Shown here piece by piece: positions 23,722 through 34,746 of a DNA stretch of 64,000 bases. The position numbers and the translations under genes were made by a program. Under the pieces are notes generated by a model, which was not told the DNA's origin, searched no databases, and was given only the letters and a program-made list of their open reading frames with translations. The stretch lies in contig MU839177.1 of NCBI GenBank assembly GCA_030685235.1, forward strand, positions 1 through 64,000, read 5' to 3'. This DNA is from Copromyces sp. CBS 386.78. Its lineage: Eukaryota > Ascomycota > Sordariomycetes > Sordariales > Sordariaceae. Each line of letters starts with the position of its first letter. Position 1 is the stretch's first letter.

Positions 23722-24974
23722 CGCCTGCCCACTAGTCTGTATCGGCCAGACTATGATAATAGGGGGAATGTGCAGGTGAAACCATGAGACGGGCAATCTA
23801 TATAGCGGACGACGCACGTTTATGGTCGTTGCCAGACGTGATGTGCGCGATGTTTGGTGAATGGTGATTGAAGTTGAAAGTGCAAGATGGAGCGACTCGA
23901 GCTCTTGGCAGGTGTCTTTTGGGTATCAAGGGGGCCCACAAAAGGTCCACATTTTGTGCCAATTGGCATCTATGATTGGTCAAGCTGCCGCAAGGAGGCA
24001 ACGACATGGTCCCCCTTTTGCCTGGGTCCCCCAATGCTGCCTCGTCGCCTTTCTCCAGGATGAAATATGCTCAGGTTCCAAAGTGCAGTCATGTTCCAGA
24101 ATCCCGCAGCAAGCCATCGCCGCGCGTCAATGACTGCGACTGTCCATCCGCCCAGACGAATACGATTAGCGAATATGTATCCTAGGCGAAGCTTAATCCG
24201 GATCTGTCACAGGGAGCTTGATCTAATCTGGGAGTCTGGCTTCTCAGCATGTCTTGGAGCCATGGCATGGACAAGGTCGCCAGCGCAAACACCAAGGCGG
24301 CTGAATAAGGTCCATGGATGGTCTCGACACAGGAATTGATGCTAACTCGGTCCCAAAACCCAGACCTCTTCTACTTATACCATTTCCTCAACCCGCTTGT
24401 GTCTTCTCAGCCATGCTTTGCTGACTTCTATACTGGTTTTCTCACCTGATCTCTTCGCCCCTCATCCGTTCGTTCTATTACGCCCTGGTGGCTGTTGTTT
24501 GTGATACCCCTTTCATCGTAGAGGTGTAGGAGCCAGTGGCTGTCCTTCTCTACATTGATTTGTTTGTTCTTGCATCCGGTTGTTTCACGTATCAGCTCAG
24601 AACTCCCTCGAACACCAACGGAGAACGCCATCTTTAGTAGTTCTTGCAGTGTTGTTGGATATCCAAGCACTTGAAAGGCCTGGCCAGAGGTTCTCACCAA
24701 ACGGGAAATCACAATTAGTTTGTTCACCCCATCGGTCAGACTCGTTATCCAACCACTGACACATTATAGGCACTTACATCTCCAACCAGATCCTGGCATC
24801 AGTGATTCACTCCGTTGCAAAACTGTTATAACAGTCACCGCGGGTGTTGGTGTCTGCTCGTTCTCTTATATTAAGTCGAGCCTTTTTGGCAGCCCAAGGT
24901 CCCAATTTTTTTGGCCAACCTCACACCCCAAGAGGTCTTCTCAACGCCACTTTCTAATATCTTCTTCCTCAACA
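23722..24974. other. Promoter-side spacer of the multidomain oxidoreductase
   Basis: Normal composition resumes after the hAT duplication. Short overlapping frames on both strands show no features. The final 200 bases, with C/T-rich tracts, would be promoter and leader of the gene starting at 24975. Confidence 0.4.
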
Positions 24975-27900
24975 ATGCAGTCATGTCCTGTGTCTGGTAT
25001 GGCTGGTGCTCAATGCCCCGCCGGTTCCATGTCTAGCCAGGGTAGGTCCAGCAGCCGTCTTGGACCCCGTGGTTGCTCGTTCTCGGGATACTCTCAACCT
25101 GGTGATATCCATGCCGCCTTCGATATCCCGCGTGGAGTTGATGCGGAGGAGTGGCTTCGTATGAGGTTCGTTCCCATCAATCCCCTATATTAACCTTGGC
25201 TTTCAGACAAGAAAATCGCTGACAGCCGGCTTTATCCAGGGAGCGCAAGTCCATCAATGACTTGCTATACAAAAACATACCATCAGCTCGCGAGAGTAGA
25301 GCTGTCAAAAATATTGACACCCTCACAGCCTCCGAGCACGATGTCCTTGCAGCAGCCTTAGGTGCGCCGGCGAGACAAGTCATGTTACGGGCTGAGGAGA
25401 TAGGTCCGGCAACGGGTTGGAAGGACGGTTATCTCAGTGCCGAACATGGCTTTTGCCCTCCCGACTACAACGAGGCCGCCGGAGCCCTCGCCAACTCCCC
25501 CGGAAGAATATGGTCTGACCTATGCGAACGCATGCCTGGTTGTTTCGCAAGGGGTCGTGGCCGCGAGTCGATCGCTGCCTTGCCGCTGGTTGAAGCGACA
25601 GCGGATATCATTCCAGACAAGGCGCTCTGGGCCGCCCATATCACTCTTGGACTGTTGTGTCACACGTACCGCTACGAGGAAAAGTACGACGGCAACCAAG
25701 GCGTCACGGTCAATCCTACAAAGTTCAAACCCAACTGCGAGATGGGCGATGACCTCGGTGACGAGTTTATCGGGATACCGCGATGCATCGCTCTCCCATT
25801 TCTTCAGGTTTCCCACCGAATCGGCCGACCCATCCCACATCTCACCTTTTTCGACCAGACTTCCTTCAACATGAAGCTCAAAGATCCTAATTCTACGTAT
25901 CCCTATATCGGCAGATTCGATAACATGGAAACCCGGTGGCCCATCTTTGGCGAGAGAACAGAAATGGCCTTCCAGAAGGGCTGTGCGGATACTTCGGCCT
26001 CTTTTCAACATGGTCCCGATGCCATTGCCAGCTGCCAGGAACATGTGATAAACAGAAACTCGGAAGGCCTGTTACGAGAACTAGTACGCCTGAAGGAAAT
26101 CCTCGAACGCATGCCGAACGCATTTCACACCATCAACACCAACCCGAACTCTGGAGAGAATTACGTACCAGGTCACCAGTGGGTGCGGTACGCAAGGTTT
26201 TCGGCATCCCTGAGCAAACGTTGCCCGGCCTCATCTGGCTTGCAGTCCCCCCCATACCTGGTCATGGATGCCTTCTTGGGTCGCAAAAAATACAACTCCT
26301 TCTTGGGCGCCGAAGGAATTCACCTGCGCGCATGGTTGCCTTCCAACTGGAGAGCTTTTATTGCTGCCATTGAGTATCACCACCGTATTCCCGAGTTTGT
26401 TCAACAGTCAGGAGACCCAAGGCTGATGGGTGTGCTTGATGGCATTGTCGAAGCCTACACTGGCGAACGAGGTTTCATGGGTACCCATCGATATAAGGTA
26501 TTCGGTCTTCTTGAGGTTGCCGGCAAGACTGGCCGGAGCGAAACCAATGGATTATCGGGCGCACCGGACTCAAACGCTAGGCCTTGGGAGGAAACGCACA
26601 AGCAGTTCTCGGAGGCCATGAAAGAGCGCCTCGAGCCCTATCGCGGCAATATTTCCGTTGAACCTCATGAGATGCGTGGCACCTTTGAGGAATGCCGGTA
26701 CAGGTCTCGAGTTCTGAGCCGTTCCTTTGTTGATTCGGACCCCAGTCGTTCTCTCGCCATGGTAACGTTGGACATCCAGAACACCGGCATCACTTGGCAA
26801 CCAGGCGATAGACTTGCTGTGATGCCTCTAAACAGCTGGGAAGAATGCGCCAAGGTTGCCGCGGCACTTGGGCTAGGAGACTACCTTGAGACTCGAGTTG
26901 CGTTGAGCCAGAAGTGGGAACGCTTCTCGCAGCACTTGGGCGCGGTCACTCATTCATCTCCTCCAGAGCTGACAGTCAAGGATATCTTGAGGAGAGGCCA
27001 TATTGCCCCAATCACCAAGGAACTTGCTCTCATGGTCCACGACCTTCTTCGGGCGTCATCTAATACGGTACTCCAGGTTCTTGCCACTGAGGAATGGCCT
27101 GTCAGGGGAACGCTGGGCGACTTGCTCCAGCGTGCGGTGGCTGATACCAATCCTACCATTTGGGATCGTGCATTTGACCTGACAGGTGATCTGTCGTGGC
27201 TAGCCGATCTCATTGCTGTCGAAGTACCTAGGACTTACTCAATTTCCACTTATTCGCGGGATTTGCTTCCGTCCACTGTCGACTTGACTATTTCCCGTGC
27301 TGAGTACAAGCTTTGCTCTACATTTGCTGGCGACAAGGAAATTACCTGTGCAGGTGTCGGAAGTGGTTTCCTCAACCCCTTTGTTTCATCCAGCGATGAG
27401 TTTATCAAGGCAGAAGAAGAGATCCTCATTGGGGTGTCTAGGCCCCTTAACTTCCAACTTCCTATCGACCGTGCAGCACCCTGTGCCTACTTTGCTGGTG
27501 GCAGCGGCATTGCGCCATTCCGCAGCTTCTGGCAGGCAAGGCTCGCTTCTCACCAGAACTCAGCTGGAAGGGACCTGCTCTATCTCGGAGTTCAGTCACG
27601 CGACAAATTCTGCTATGAAGATGAGTTACGAGACTACATTGATGCCGGCCTTATGGAGGTTCATCTGGCATTTTCCCGCGACACGAGGGGTCTGGTCTAC
27701 GACAAGCGGACCCACGATCTGGTCGAGAATGACATGCCGCCCCGGTATATCGATGCTCTCATAGTCGAGCAAGCTGCCACAATTTCCGAGCTTGTCATGT
27801 CCAAAAAACAAGGAGGGCTTGGAGGTTATTTGTACGTTTGCGGGTCTGTTGCTGTCTTTGACTCGGTTATGAACGGCATTCGCAAGGCCTTGTACAACCA

Positions 27901-30081
27901 CTGCAGCGCTACGATGGAGACTGTTGAGGTAATCATCAACAAGGCTTTTGCTGAACGTCGCTTTATGCTTGATGTTTTCATGACGCCCAAGCCACTGCCC
28001 TGCAACCTTCCTACCATTCCACTTTCCCAGTTAGCCCGTCAAACTGGCCATCGTCCTGGTGGTCGCATCTGGATCGGCGTACATGGCAGCGCTTATGATG
28101 TCACAGATTTCTGTCCTATGCACCCGGGAGGCACACTCATCCTCAAATCCAACGCTGGCGGCGACTGCTCCAAATCGTTTGACAATTTGGCGCATACCAA
28201 CAACCCGGAGGTCAATAGCTTGCTCACAAAGTATTTCGTTGGCCAACTCACGCCCAAGCCCGAGTTTCACGGCTGCCAAGAGCTCGGTGACCTGTATGAT
28301 CTCTGGGCTGCATATCTGCGGACGGCGGTGGAAACACTGGTGGCTCACCAGTTCCAGATGCACGAGATCATGGGCGTGGATGATGATGGGACAAATGACA
28401 ATTTCTTCCGGGGCGCTGTCAACATATGGTCCCGCGAGCATCTGGTCAATGTCGGCTTGGGTGTTCGAACTTTCTACGAGTATCAGTCACGTCTACTTCA
28501 AGGCGGATTCTCCGCGCTGTTTGGGCCCAAGCTTCAGGAACTGGTTTTGAAGCTCTCGTTCATTCTTGCAGACTCAGCGGCTGTTGGCGCGGAATCCAGG
28601 CTCCCAGATGTGCTCGGTACGATTGCACGAGCAAAAACATCGCCGGACGCGGTTGCCACATCACAGGAAGTGACATTCATTGGACAATTTGTCGGTGATA
28701 ATAACGGTGCTCGTTTTGCAGAAAGGGGCATCATGAACTATGCGGCCAAGAGTGTCGAACTTGATATCGAGTTGCTAGAGGATATTCGTGAGGAAGCGTG
28801 TCACGGCATGGACGCCTTTGGAAGCATTATGGCGATGGATGTGGCTACTGATGATCAATGGGTGACTGTCCTTTCCAGCTTCCTCATGCAGACCCTCGAA
28901 CGTATGGCGAAGCGACTCGAGATCTTCTACGCCAAACTTGCCCAACATAAGGTCTACCAACCGGAAATCGAGCGGAACCCGGCCAGGACACGATGGAACT
29001 TGGTGCGCAGAAAGATTCAGGACGGCTCATTCTTCATCTTGACTCAAGAGGCTGTCTTGGGCGCTGCGCCAGCGTTTATTCCTGCTCAGCGTCAAAATGC
29101 GGGTGTCAACTTCGATGCGGTTATGAGCCGAGTCCAAGCGAGTGATCGCAATGCTTCCCAGCCTAAGCCTCATCCCCAATCGCTTAACGCAATGCACATG
29201 GCGAGAGCGAGTGCGCCGCCCACGGAGACTACGGCAATGGCTACACATGATAACAGCATGGCGGTCCGGGCCATGTCGACGTTCATCGATAAGAACAGGC
29301 GGGCGATTAGGCGACTGAGCAAAATGCCTTCAATGCCGATGACCTTTGAGCAGTTGCAGGCCACCGTGGAGCAACGAGAACAGGAGCAGCAGCAACAAGC
29401 GGCGATGATGCAAGCCGGCGGTCGACCACCCACACCGCCCTCCAGCGGAGGATCAACCAGGTCACCATCCGTGAAAGCGGGCATGCGAACACCCCTAACC
29501 GCAGACAGAGCCTCTACGCATGCAATAACCGGTCACGAGCATCGTCAATGGAAAGACTGATGAGCGGGAGAGGTCTCAACAGAAGAAGTTCCACCGCCTC
29601 AGTCACTTCCTCTTCTCCCTTCCCCGTCCTGCCGAGCGGTGGTCACAATGTCAACAGCCACGACACGCGATATCCCCTTCGAGCACCGCCCACTCCGCCT
29701 CCTCCTGCTCCTGTTGATGCCGCGACTGCGATGAATGTGATGATGGGCAAGCTTAATGTGCGTTCTAGAGGAACCTCAATGCCGCCTGCTCCTTTGTCAT
29801 CTATGTCTGCGCAGAGCAGCGGTGGTATGAACGGTATGCTGAGTAGGACGATGAGTATGAGGTCGGTGCCAGGGCAGTTGGCGGGTCAGGGTCAGGGTCA
29901 AGGTATGGAGCTAGGACAAGCGCCAGGGCAAGGGCTATCGCGGAGTAATACTCATGCGAGCAACAAGCTGTCGACGAACTCGTTGAGGGCGTTTAGGTTG
30001 GGAACCGGTACCACTGGTGCCGGTGCGAATGGGATGGGGGAGAGAGGGAGGATGAGTACGAGGATTGCCCCTACTTTTTGA
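24975..30081 (+). CDS. Fusion: PrnB/IDO-like dioxygenase, FAD/NADPH reductase, cytochrome b5
   Basis: Exon 1 is 24975-25165 and exon 2 starts at 25240 (MR-ERKSINDLLYKN across the splice). Residues about 65-490 resemble the PrnB branch of the indoleamine 2,3-dioxygenase superfamily (IGRPIPHLTFFDQ, late GTHRYKVFG). About 540-950 is a ferredoxin-reductase module of the P450-reductase type: RTYSISTYS binds FAD near 728 and GGSGIAPFRSFW binds NADPH near 816. No FMN flavodoxin domain is visible. About 985-1060 is cytochrome b5, with HPGG near 1025 and AHTNNPEV giving the two heme histidines. About 1065-1330 is a helical region I do not recognise, then a disordered tail. The simplest inference is a self-sufficient heme oxygenase fed by NADPH through FAD and b5. 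The frame stops at 29560 (1503 residues), but a coding-like frame continues in another phase to 30081. A possible 44-nt intron 29461-29504 joins them in frame (1662 residues), with a weak donor. Substrate unknown. Confidence 0.85.
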
Positions 30082-30266
30082 GTGAAGATGATGCATTCAG
30101 GGTAATGTTAGCTCATTCATAGGTGGTGCGTTAGAAGAGCTGTATATATCAGCGATGTTTTCCTCTTGCAAAGTCGAGGTGTTTAACGGTGATGACATTG
30201 CGCTTTGTGTACAGCCAGTATGGGTTGATATACACTATTGCCCGCTAAAACATGATATCCGCGATT

Positions 30267-30340
30267 GGTCCGATGGTGTAGTTGGTTATCACGTCAGTCT
30301 AACACACTGAAGGTCCTGAGATCGAGCCTCAGTCGGATCA
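30267..30340 (+). tRNA. tRNA-Val (AAC)
   Basis: A full cloverleaf is visible. Acceptor GGTCCGA pairs with TCGGATC, the D arm is GTGTAGTTGGTTATCAC, and anticodon stem TCAGT/ACTGA encloses loop CTAACAC with anticodon AAC. The T arm is CTGAG/CTCAG with loop ATCGAGC, followed by discriminator A. No intron; 74 bases. Confidence 0.95.
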
Positions 30341-30947
30341 CACAACTTTGATTTTTTGCGTGCCTTTCCCGCTGTCCACATTTTCCCGTTCTACTACATG
30401 CTTTCTAGTTATGGATGCACCCATTTTATGGGAATGGTTTGACGACAATATTGCCATTCATTGTCTGGTGGTATTCTTTTTTGCAATGGTTGTGGTTACT
30501 GCGTATAGGACAGTTCCATTCGAAGCAGTACATGGTGTTCACAGGATTTGGAAACAACGTCCAGGTCAGCAATCAATGAGAGGGTTGAAATGTAGGAGCT
30601 TCATTCGCCGAGCATAAAGACAGAAAAGGAGAGAAATAATCAATATTTCAATAGATATCATAATGAAGTCCATTCAAAGGTGCAAGCAAAAGGCCTACGT
30701 GCAGCTTGAACCTTGGAGCAACAAAAATTTTGGTTGTAAAACCTTGCTTTTCCTTCAACTTAACGCAACCAAAGCATCATCGTCTTCCATGAGTGTTCTC
30801 GCAGCGTATGAACAACTCGGATGCACTTATAAAAATTTCCATCTGGACGAGGTTATATCATGCATGCATTTTACTGATGCGCAAATGGGAAGAGAAAAAG
30901 AGAGGAATGAGTGGAAAGGAAGAAAAAAGAAATTTGCACAAAAGAAG
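30341..30947. other. Spacer between tRNA genes
   Basis: About 600 bases without a supportable gene. The region just after the Val tRNA has short T runs (around 30347-30357) that could serve as Pol III terminators. Confidence 0.4.
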
Positions 30948-31032
30948 TGGACGAGCTGGGAATCGAACCCAGGACCTTTCGCATGCGGTGAAACATGCTA
31001 AGCGAACGCTCTACCAACTGAGCCACACGCCC
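30948..31032 (-). tRNA. tRNA-Ala (AGC) with intron
   Basis: On the minus strand: acceptor GGGCGTG with CTCGTCC (wobble pairs), D arm GCTCAGTTGGTAGAGC, and anticodon stem TTCGC/GCGAA. The anticodon AGC is followed after A37 by a 12-nt intron (TGTTTCACCGCA). The T arm CTGGG/CCCAG has loop TTCGATT, and the discriminator is A. The total of 85 bases equals 73 plus the intron. An intron directly 3' of position 37 is the normal nuclear tRNA position. Confidence 0.95.
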
Positions 31033-31938
31033 TTGTGATTGGTTGTTGAAGAGAGGCCAAGGTAGCCTACTTATGAATGACAAGGAAGAGCATTGTAGTA
31101 ACAGGAGGATGTACCACCCAGTTTGCGGACATGACGATGGCAACAACAACGCATATTTTGGGGATGGAATCCATTCCGTTAAATTGATTACTTGCATTGG
31201 AGATATAGGCACCCTCAAATATATCCCCGCGGTCTCCTATAATATGTTGTCATTTGGACCCGGTATAACACCAACACCGGTCATTGTCGTTTTGGCGTGC
31301 ACAAGATCATCAGTTTCTGTTGTTGGCAAGATCCGTCTGTCCGTCACCCAACGGTTATCTTTGTGGCATCCAACAATGAGACAATCACTTCTTCTTGGAA
31401 CCTGCTTATGGCTAAAAACAAAGCGTTTTCTCTTTGGGGAGTAGGAGAAAGACGAACAATGCAGGAGAGAAACGGTCGGACAATGCAACACATGGCCAAC
31501 AAACGCTTTTTACACCGGCGATAGCGGCTTCGCTATTTCCTATATTTGGGTTTCCTTTTGATGAACTTGTGTCATAACGGCGCATTCAGTCATTGTGATT
31601 ATGAGCGAAGTAGCAAGAAACCTCCGACTTTTGCCAGGCGATCAGTACAAGTCAGTGTCCTTGTTCGCAAGCAGTTCCAACCCCAGGCTGACGCTCAGCG
31701 CTCACTCGTACCGGCGAATAGACAGATATCGGGTCAGGAGTCCCCTTCCTCACCTTCTTGTCTGTGGGTAACTTTGTGTGTAAAAAGCACGGGGTAAGTC
31801 CAGTTTCGAACCAAGAACCCGTAAACCTGGCCTTGCAAAGCCGTATGACATTCGGGCAATACATATTCCAAGGACCAGGCTAACCAACAACAGCTACCTA
31901 CTTTCTCCCCCTGACTCCTCTTGCACAATCCAAACAAA
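31033..31938. other. Intergenic spacer
   Basis: No supportable gene. Frames of about 80-130 codons overlap on both strands without features. Confidence 0.4.
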
Positions 31939-32178
31939 ATGTGCTGGACAATCTTCAAAGGCTCCGTCCACCATGCCTGCTCCCACACCGAGACCTACCC
32001 CCTTTTCACAGAAGCCATCAACGCCCGACCAGGAGACTGCGACTGCGACTACACGGTGATGGAACGCGGCGGCCCTTCTGGCATTCCGTGCCAAAGGTGC
32101 ATTAAGCTTGGGAGATGGAGGTATAGCAGGGGGTATGTTATGTGGATGAAGAAGAACAAGAAAAGGCTGGAGTCTTGA
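31939..32178 (+). CDS. Small Cys-rich hypothetical protein
   Basis: A 79-residue frame starting at an AAAATG context. It has CSH near the start, then CDCDYTV and CQRCIKLGRW, a spacing of Cys and His reminiscent of short fungal zinc-binding-type proteins that begin MC and contain a C-x-H motif. No family can be named. No signal peptide is apparent and the C-terminus is basic. The gene is isolated, with no splice signals needed. It could be a real small gene or a chance frame; the regular cysteine pattern favours the former slightly. Confidence 0.45.
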   Translation: MCWTIFKGSVHHACSHTETYPLFTEAINARPGDCDCDYTVMERGGPSGIPCQRCIKLGRWRYSRGYVMWMKKNKKRLES

Positions 32179-34746
32179 TCCTCATGTGGGGTCATGTCAC
32201 CGAGTGGCCTAGAGTTCCTAATGTTTATTTTGAGGGAGACTTTGGGGGGAGTGGAATGTAGTTGTCTCAACGTTCCGTCTGACGCGCTGTGTGTCGTAGT
32301 GTTGTGATGTTTTAGTCATGGAATGTGCTTTCTATTTAAGTCCGGTCAGTATCCCGAAAGATGTTATGGCAGTTATTCCCGTTTTTTCTCATGCCGAGAG
32401 CCAAATCTATACAATGATCAATATTGGAACCTGAGAATTCAACGTTGATGTGCCATCGGCCGGATTCGGCAATATCACTGCGGCTCTTGATAAAAAGCAC
32501 ATGCATCGTCTACAGTGCTTGGGAACCCGGGTGAATGACAGATGCCCACGGCGCTCATGACTGAATGGATCCGCCGTTCCCAATATTGGGATTCCGCCGT
32601 GTCACGACAATGGAATTCCCTACAAAACTAGATGTTTGCTCCGGAAACCCGATTTTCTGTGGCAAAAGATCTTGCATCGCACCTTCCCCATGAGTGAGCG
32701 GGGTGGAGCCGCGGGAGCAATCAACGGCAACGACTTCCCGAGTGTTAAGACCTTCATTCTCGTGAGGCCCCCTCAGTAGGAGAAAAAAAAAAAAAAAAAA
32801 AAAAAAAACCATTCCGGACTTCAACCCCGCGACCCGGCACTGGGGCTGAAGCCGTCCTCCCATCATGAATTGAGGTAACACAACCCCCGCTTGCTGTTCT
32901 ACCAAACCAATGCAGGAACTGAATGATGCACAGAAGACGCATCATGAAAAACTTGATTGGGCTTTGCGACTTTCATGCATTGTGAATCATCTTCGGAACC
33001 CGGAGCGGCAAAATGATTGGTAGGCACATGAACTTCGCGATGATGGCCGCCGGGACGAACTTCCGAGGTGGCTTTTTACCTTACGGTAGTCTCAAGACAT
33101 GCGTGCTGATTTGATGTCGACCGCGCAAGGACGCCATATCTCTCACTTTGGTGCTGAAGTTGGATCAGGAACTTGCAAGTCGATGACGTGACTCGCAGAA
33201 AAAACCCGACCACGTTTGCTCACTCGTGTCGACTTGAGCAGCACAGCTTGAAGCCACGAAGGGAGTGAAGTTGCCAAAACTTGGTAAAGTTAACCCACAA
33301 CGGAACCTCATCGGCTTCTCCTTGCCTTTGGCAGTGGCTTCACAGTGTCGCCGAATCACCCTCCGAGCCCGCGATGCGCCACTCCCATCACGGGTTGTTC
33401 CCATCCGCCTTCAATGGGTGTAGGTGTGTGAAGCGGGCAGTACACATCACATACGCCTTAAATAAACACGAACTCCCACCTTGAGGCAAAGCGGCCAAGA
33501 ATTGCCATTATGCCATCCTGCCCACTAGTCAGAAGACGTCGTCTCTCCCTCGAAGTGACGTCTTTTTCTCAAAATGACAAATCGAAGCCCAAAAAGCATC
33601 GTGCCATGCATGAGAAAAGACCAAGAAAGCACAGCACAAAACAAAGAAAAAAAATGATGCAACAACACGCGTACCTGAGTGAGTTGCAAGCCTCTTTCCC
33701 CTCTCACAACAAAGATGGGCCCTGTAAAATTACCAAGAAAAGCGTACCCAATATTTGTCGACCTCATTCTCGCCCAGAAACTTTGCGAGCCTGTTGATCA
33801 AAAGGAGGTCTGCGGCCGGTCCCTATTGGTCGAAGTAGACACGGGACTGTGTTCCTGAGCAGCCCCGCGTCTGTGGTGTCCAAGTCGAATCCCTGTCCAT
33901 CGCTAACCCCTGTCTCATTCACCACTCCCTTGTCACTAATCTTAACTTTCTTTATTTCCCCATTGACACCGATGAGATCTCTTTCGGAATAGCTTTCCTT
34001 CCTTCGGCTTCATGGCTTGGGACCTCTTGGGACCGGTTGGGAAGACTTGTGGCTGGCTTATTAACCCTGGGAAAATGACATACTATGTGGGCGGGATGGA
34101 TCTCGAATTTCCACGAGGTCGGTTATAAGCGTAGATGATGAAAGCGACTTCGTATGACAGGCCTTTGAAAGCCCACCAAACATGTGAAGGGATTTGCAGC
34201 TGGATTGCTTTTCCTCTTTCTTTTTTTCTCCGAGAGCATGCAAATATGCAGGGGTGGTTGAAGGTGATCGACAATCGCCCACACCAACACGGGCCAAGTG
34301 CCTGAGCTGAGCTGAGGTGTGGTGGACGTAATGGACGGGACCTGCATTCATTGTCACCATGTCCACATGCGTCCTTTCGACGCTTGTTAGGCATGGAGCT
34401 GAGATTTGTATATCATCTCCTCTCCGTTCCGTTCCCATGGTGACTGCCCTGCCATTGAAATTCTGGCCCATGCCATGCCCATGCCCATTGTCTCGAATTC
34501 CACTCTTCGATAAGTTCCTTCCCCGGACCGATCATTGCTGGGTGGGCGACTTCCCCATGGGCAACCTGCGCGCATCAGTGATCCGCTAAATCTCCTTTAA
34601 AGCCATGTAGGACCCACCCCTTTTCAGTTCCTGATCAAGAGAGCCGATCATCTCTGGTCTTTACCAGGAGTAAGGGCCTCGTTTCTTCATGCTAACCAAA
34701 TAGTTCCCTCGTCGCATCCAGTCACTCTTTGCACACTTTCTTCAGG
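32179..34746. other. Gene-poor spacer, 2.6 kb
   Basis: No supportable gene. It holds the 26-base A tract listed separately. Short frames at 33165-33800 and 34061-34590 overlap on both strands and lack features. The last 150 bases are the presumed glucanase promoter and leader. Confidence 0.45.
32783..32808. repeat. 26-base poly(A) tract
   Basis: An uninterrupted A homopolymer. Read on the minus strand it is a long T run that could end a Pol III transcript. Read on the plus strand it could be the tail of a retroposed sequence. Neither is supported further: the sequence next to it on the minus strand has tRNA-like D-loop and B-box fragments but does not fold as a tRNA. Confidence 0.85.
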
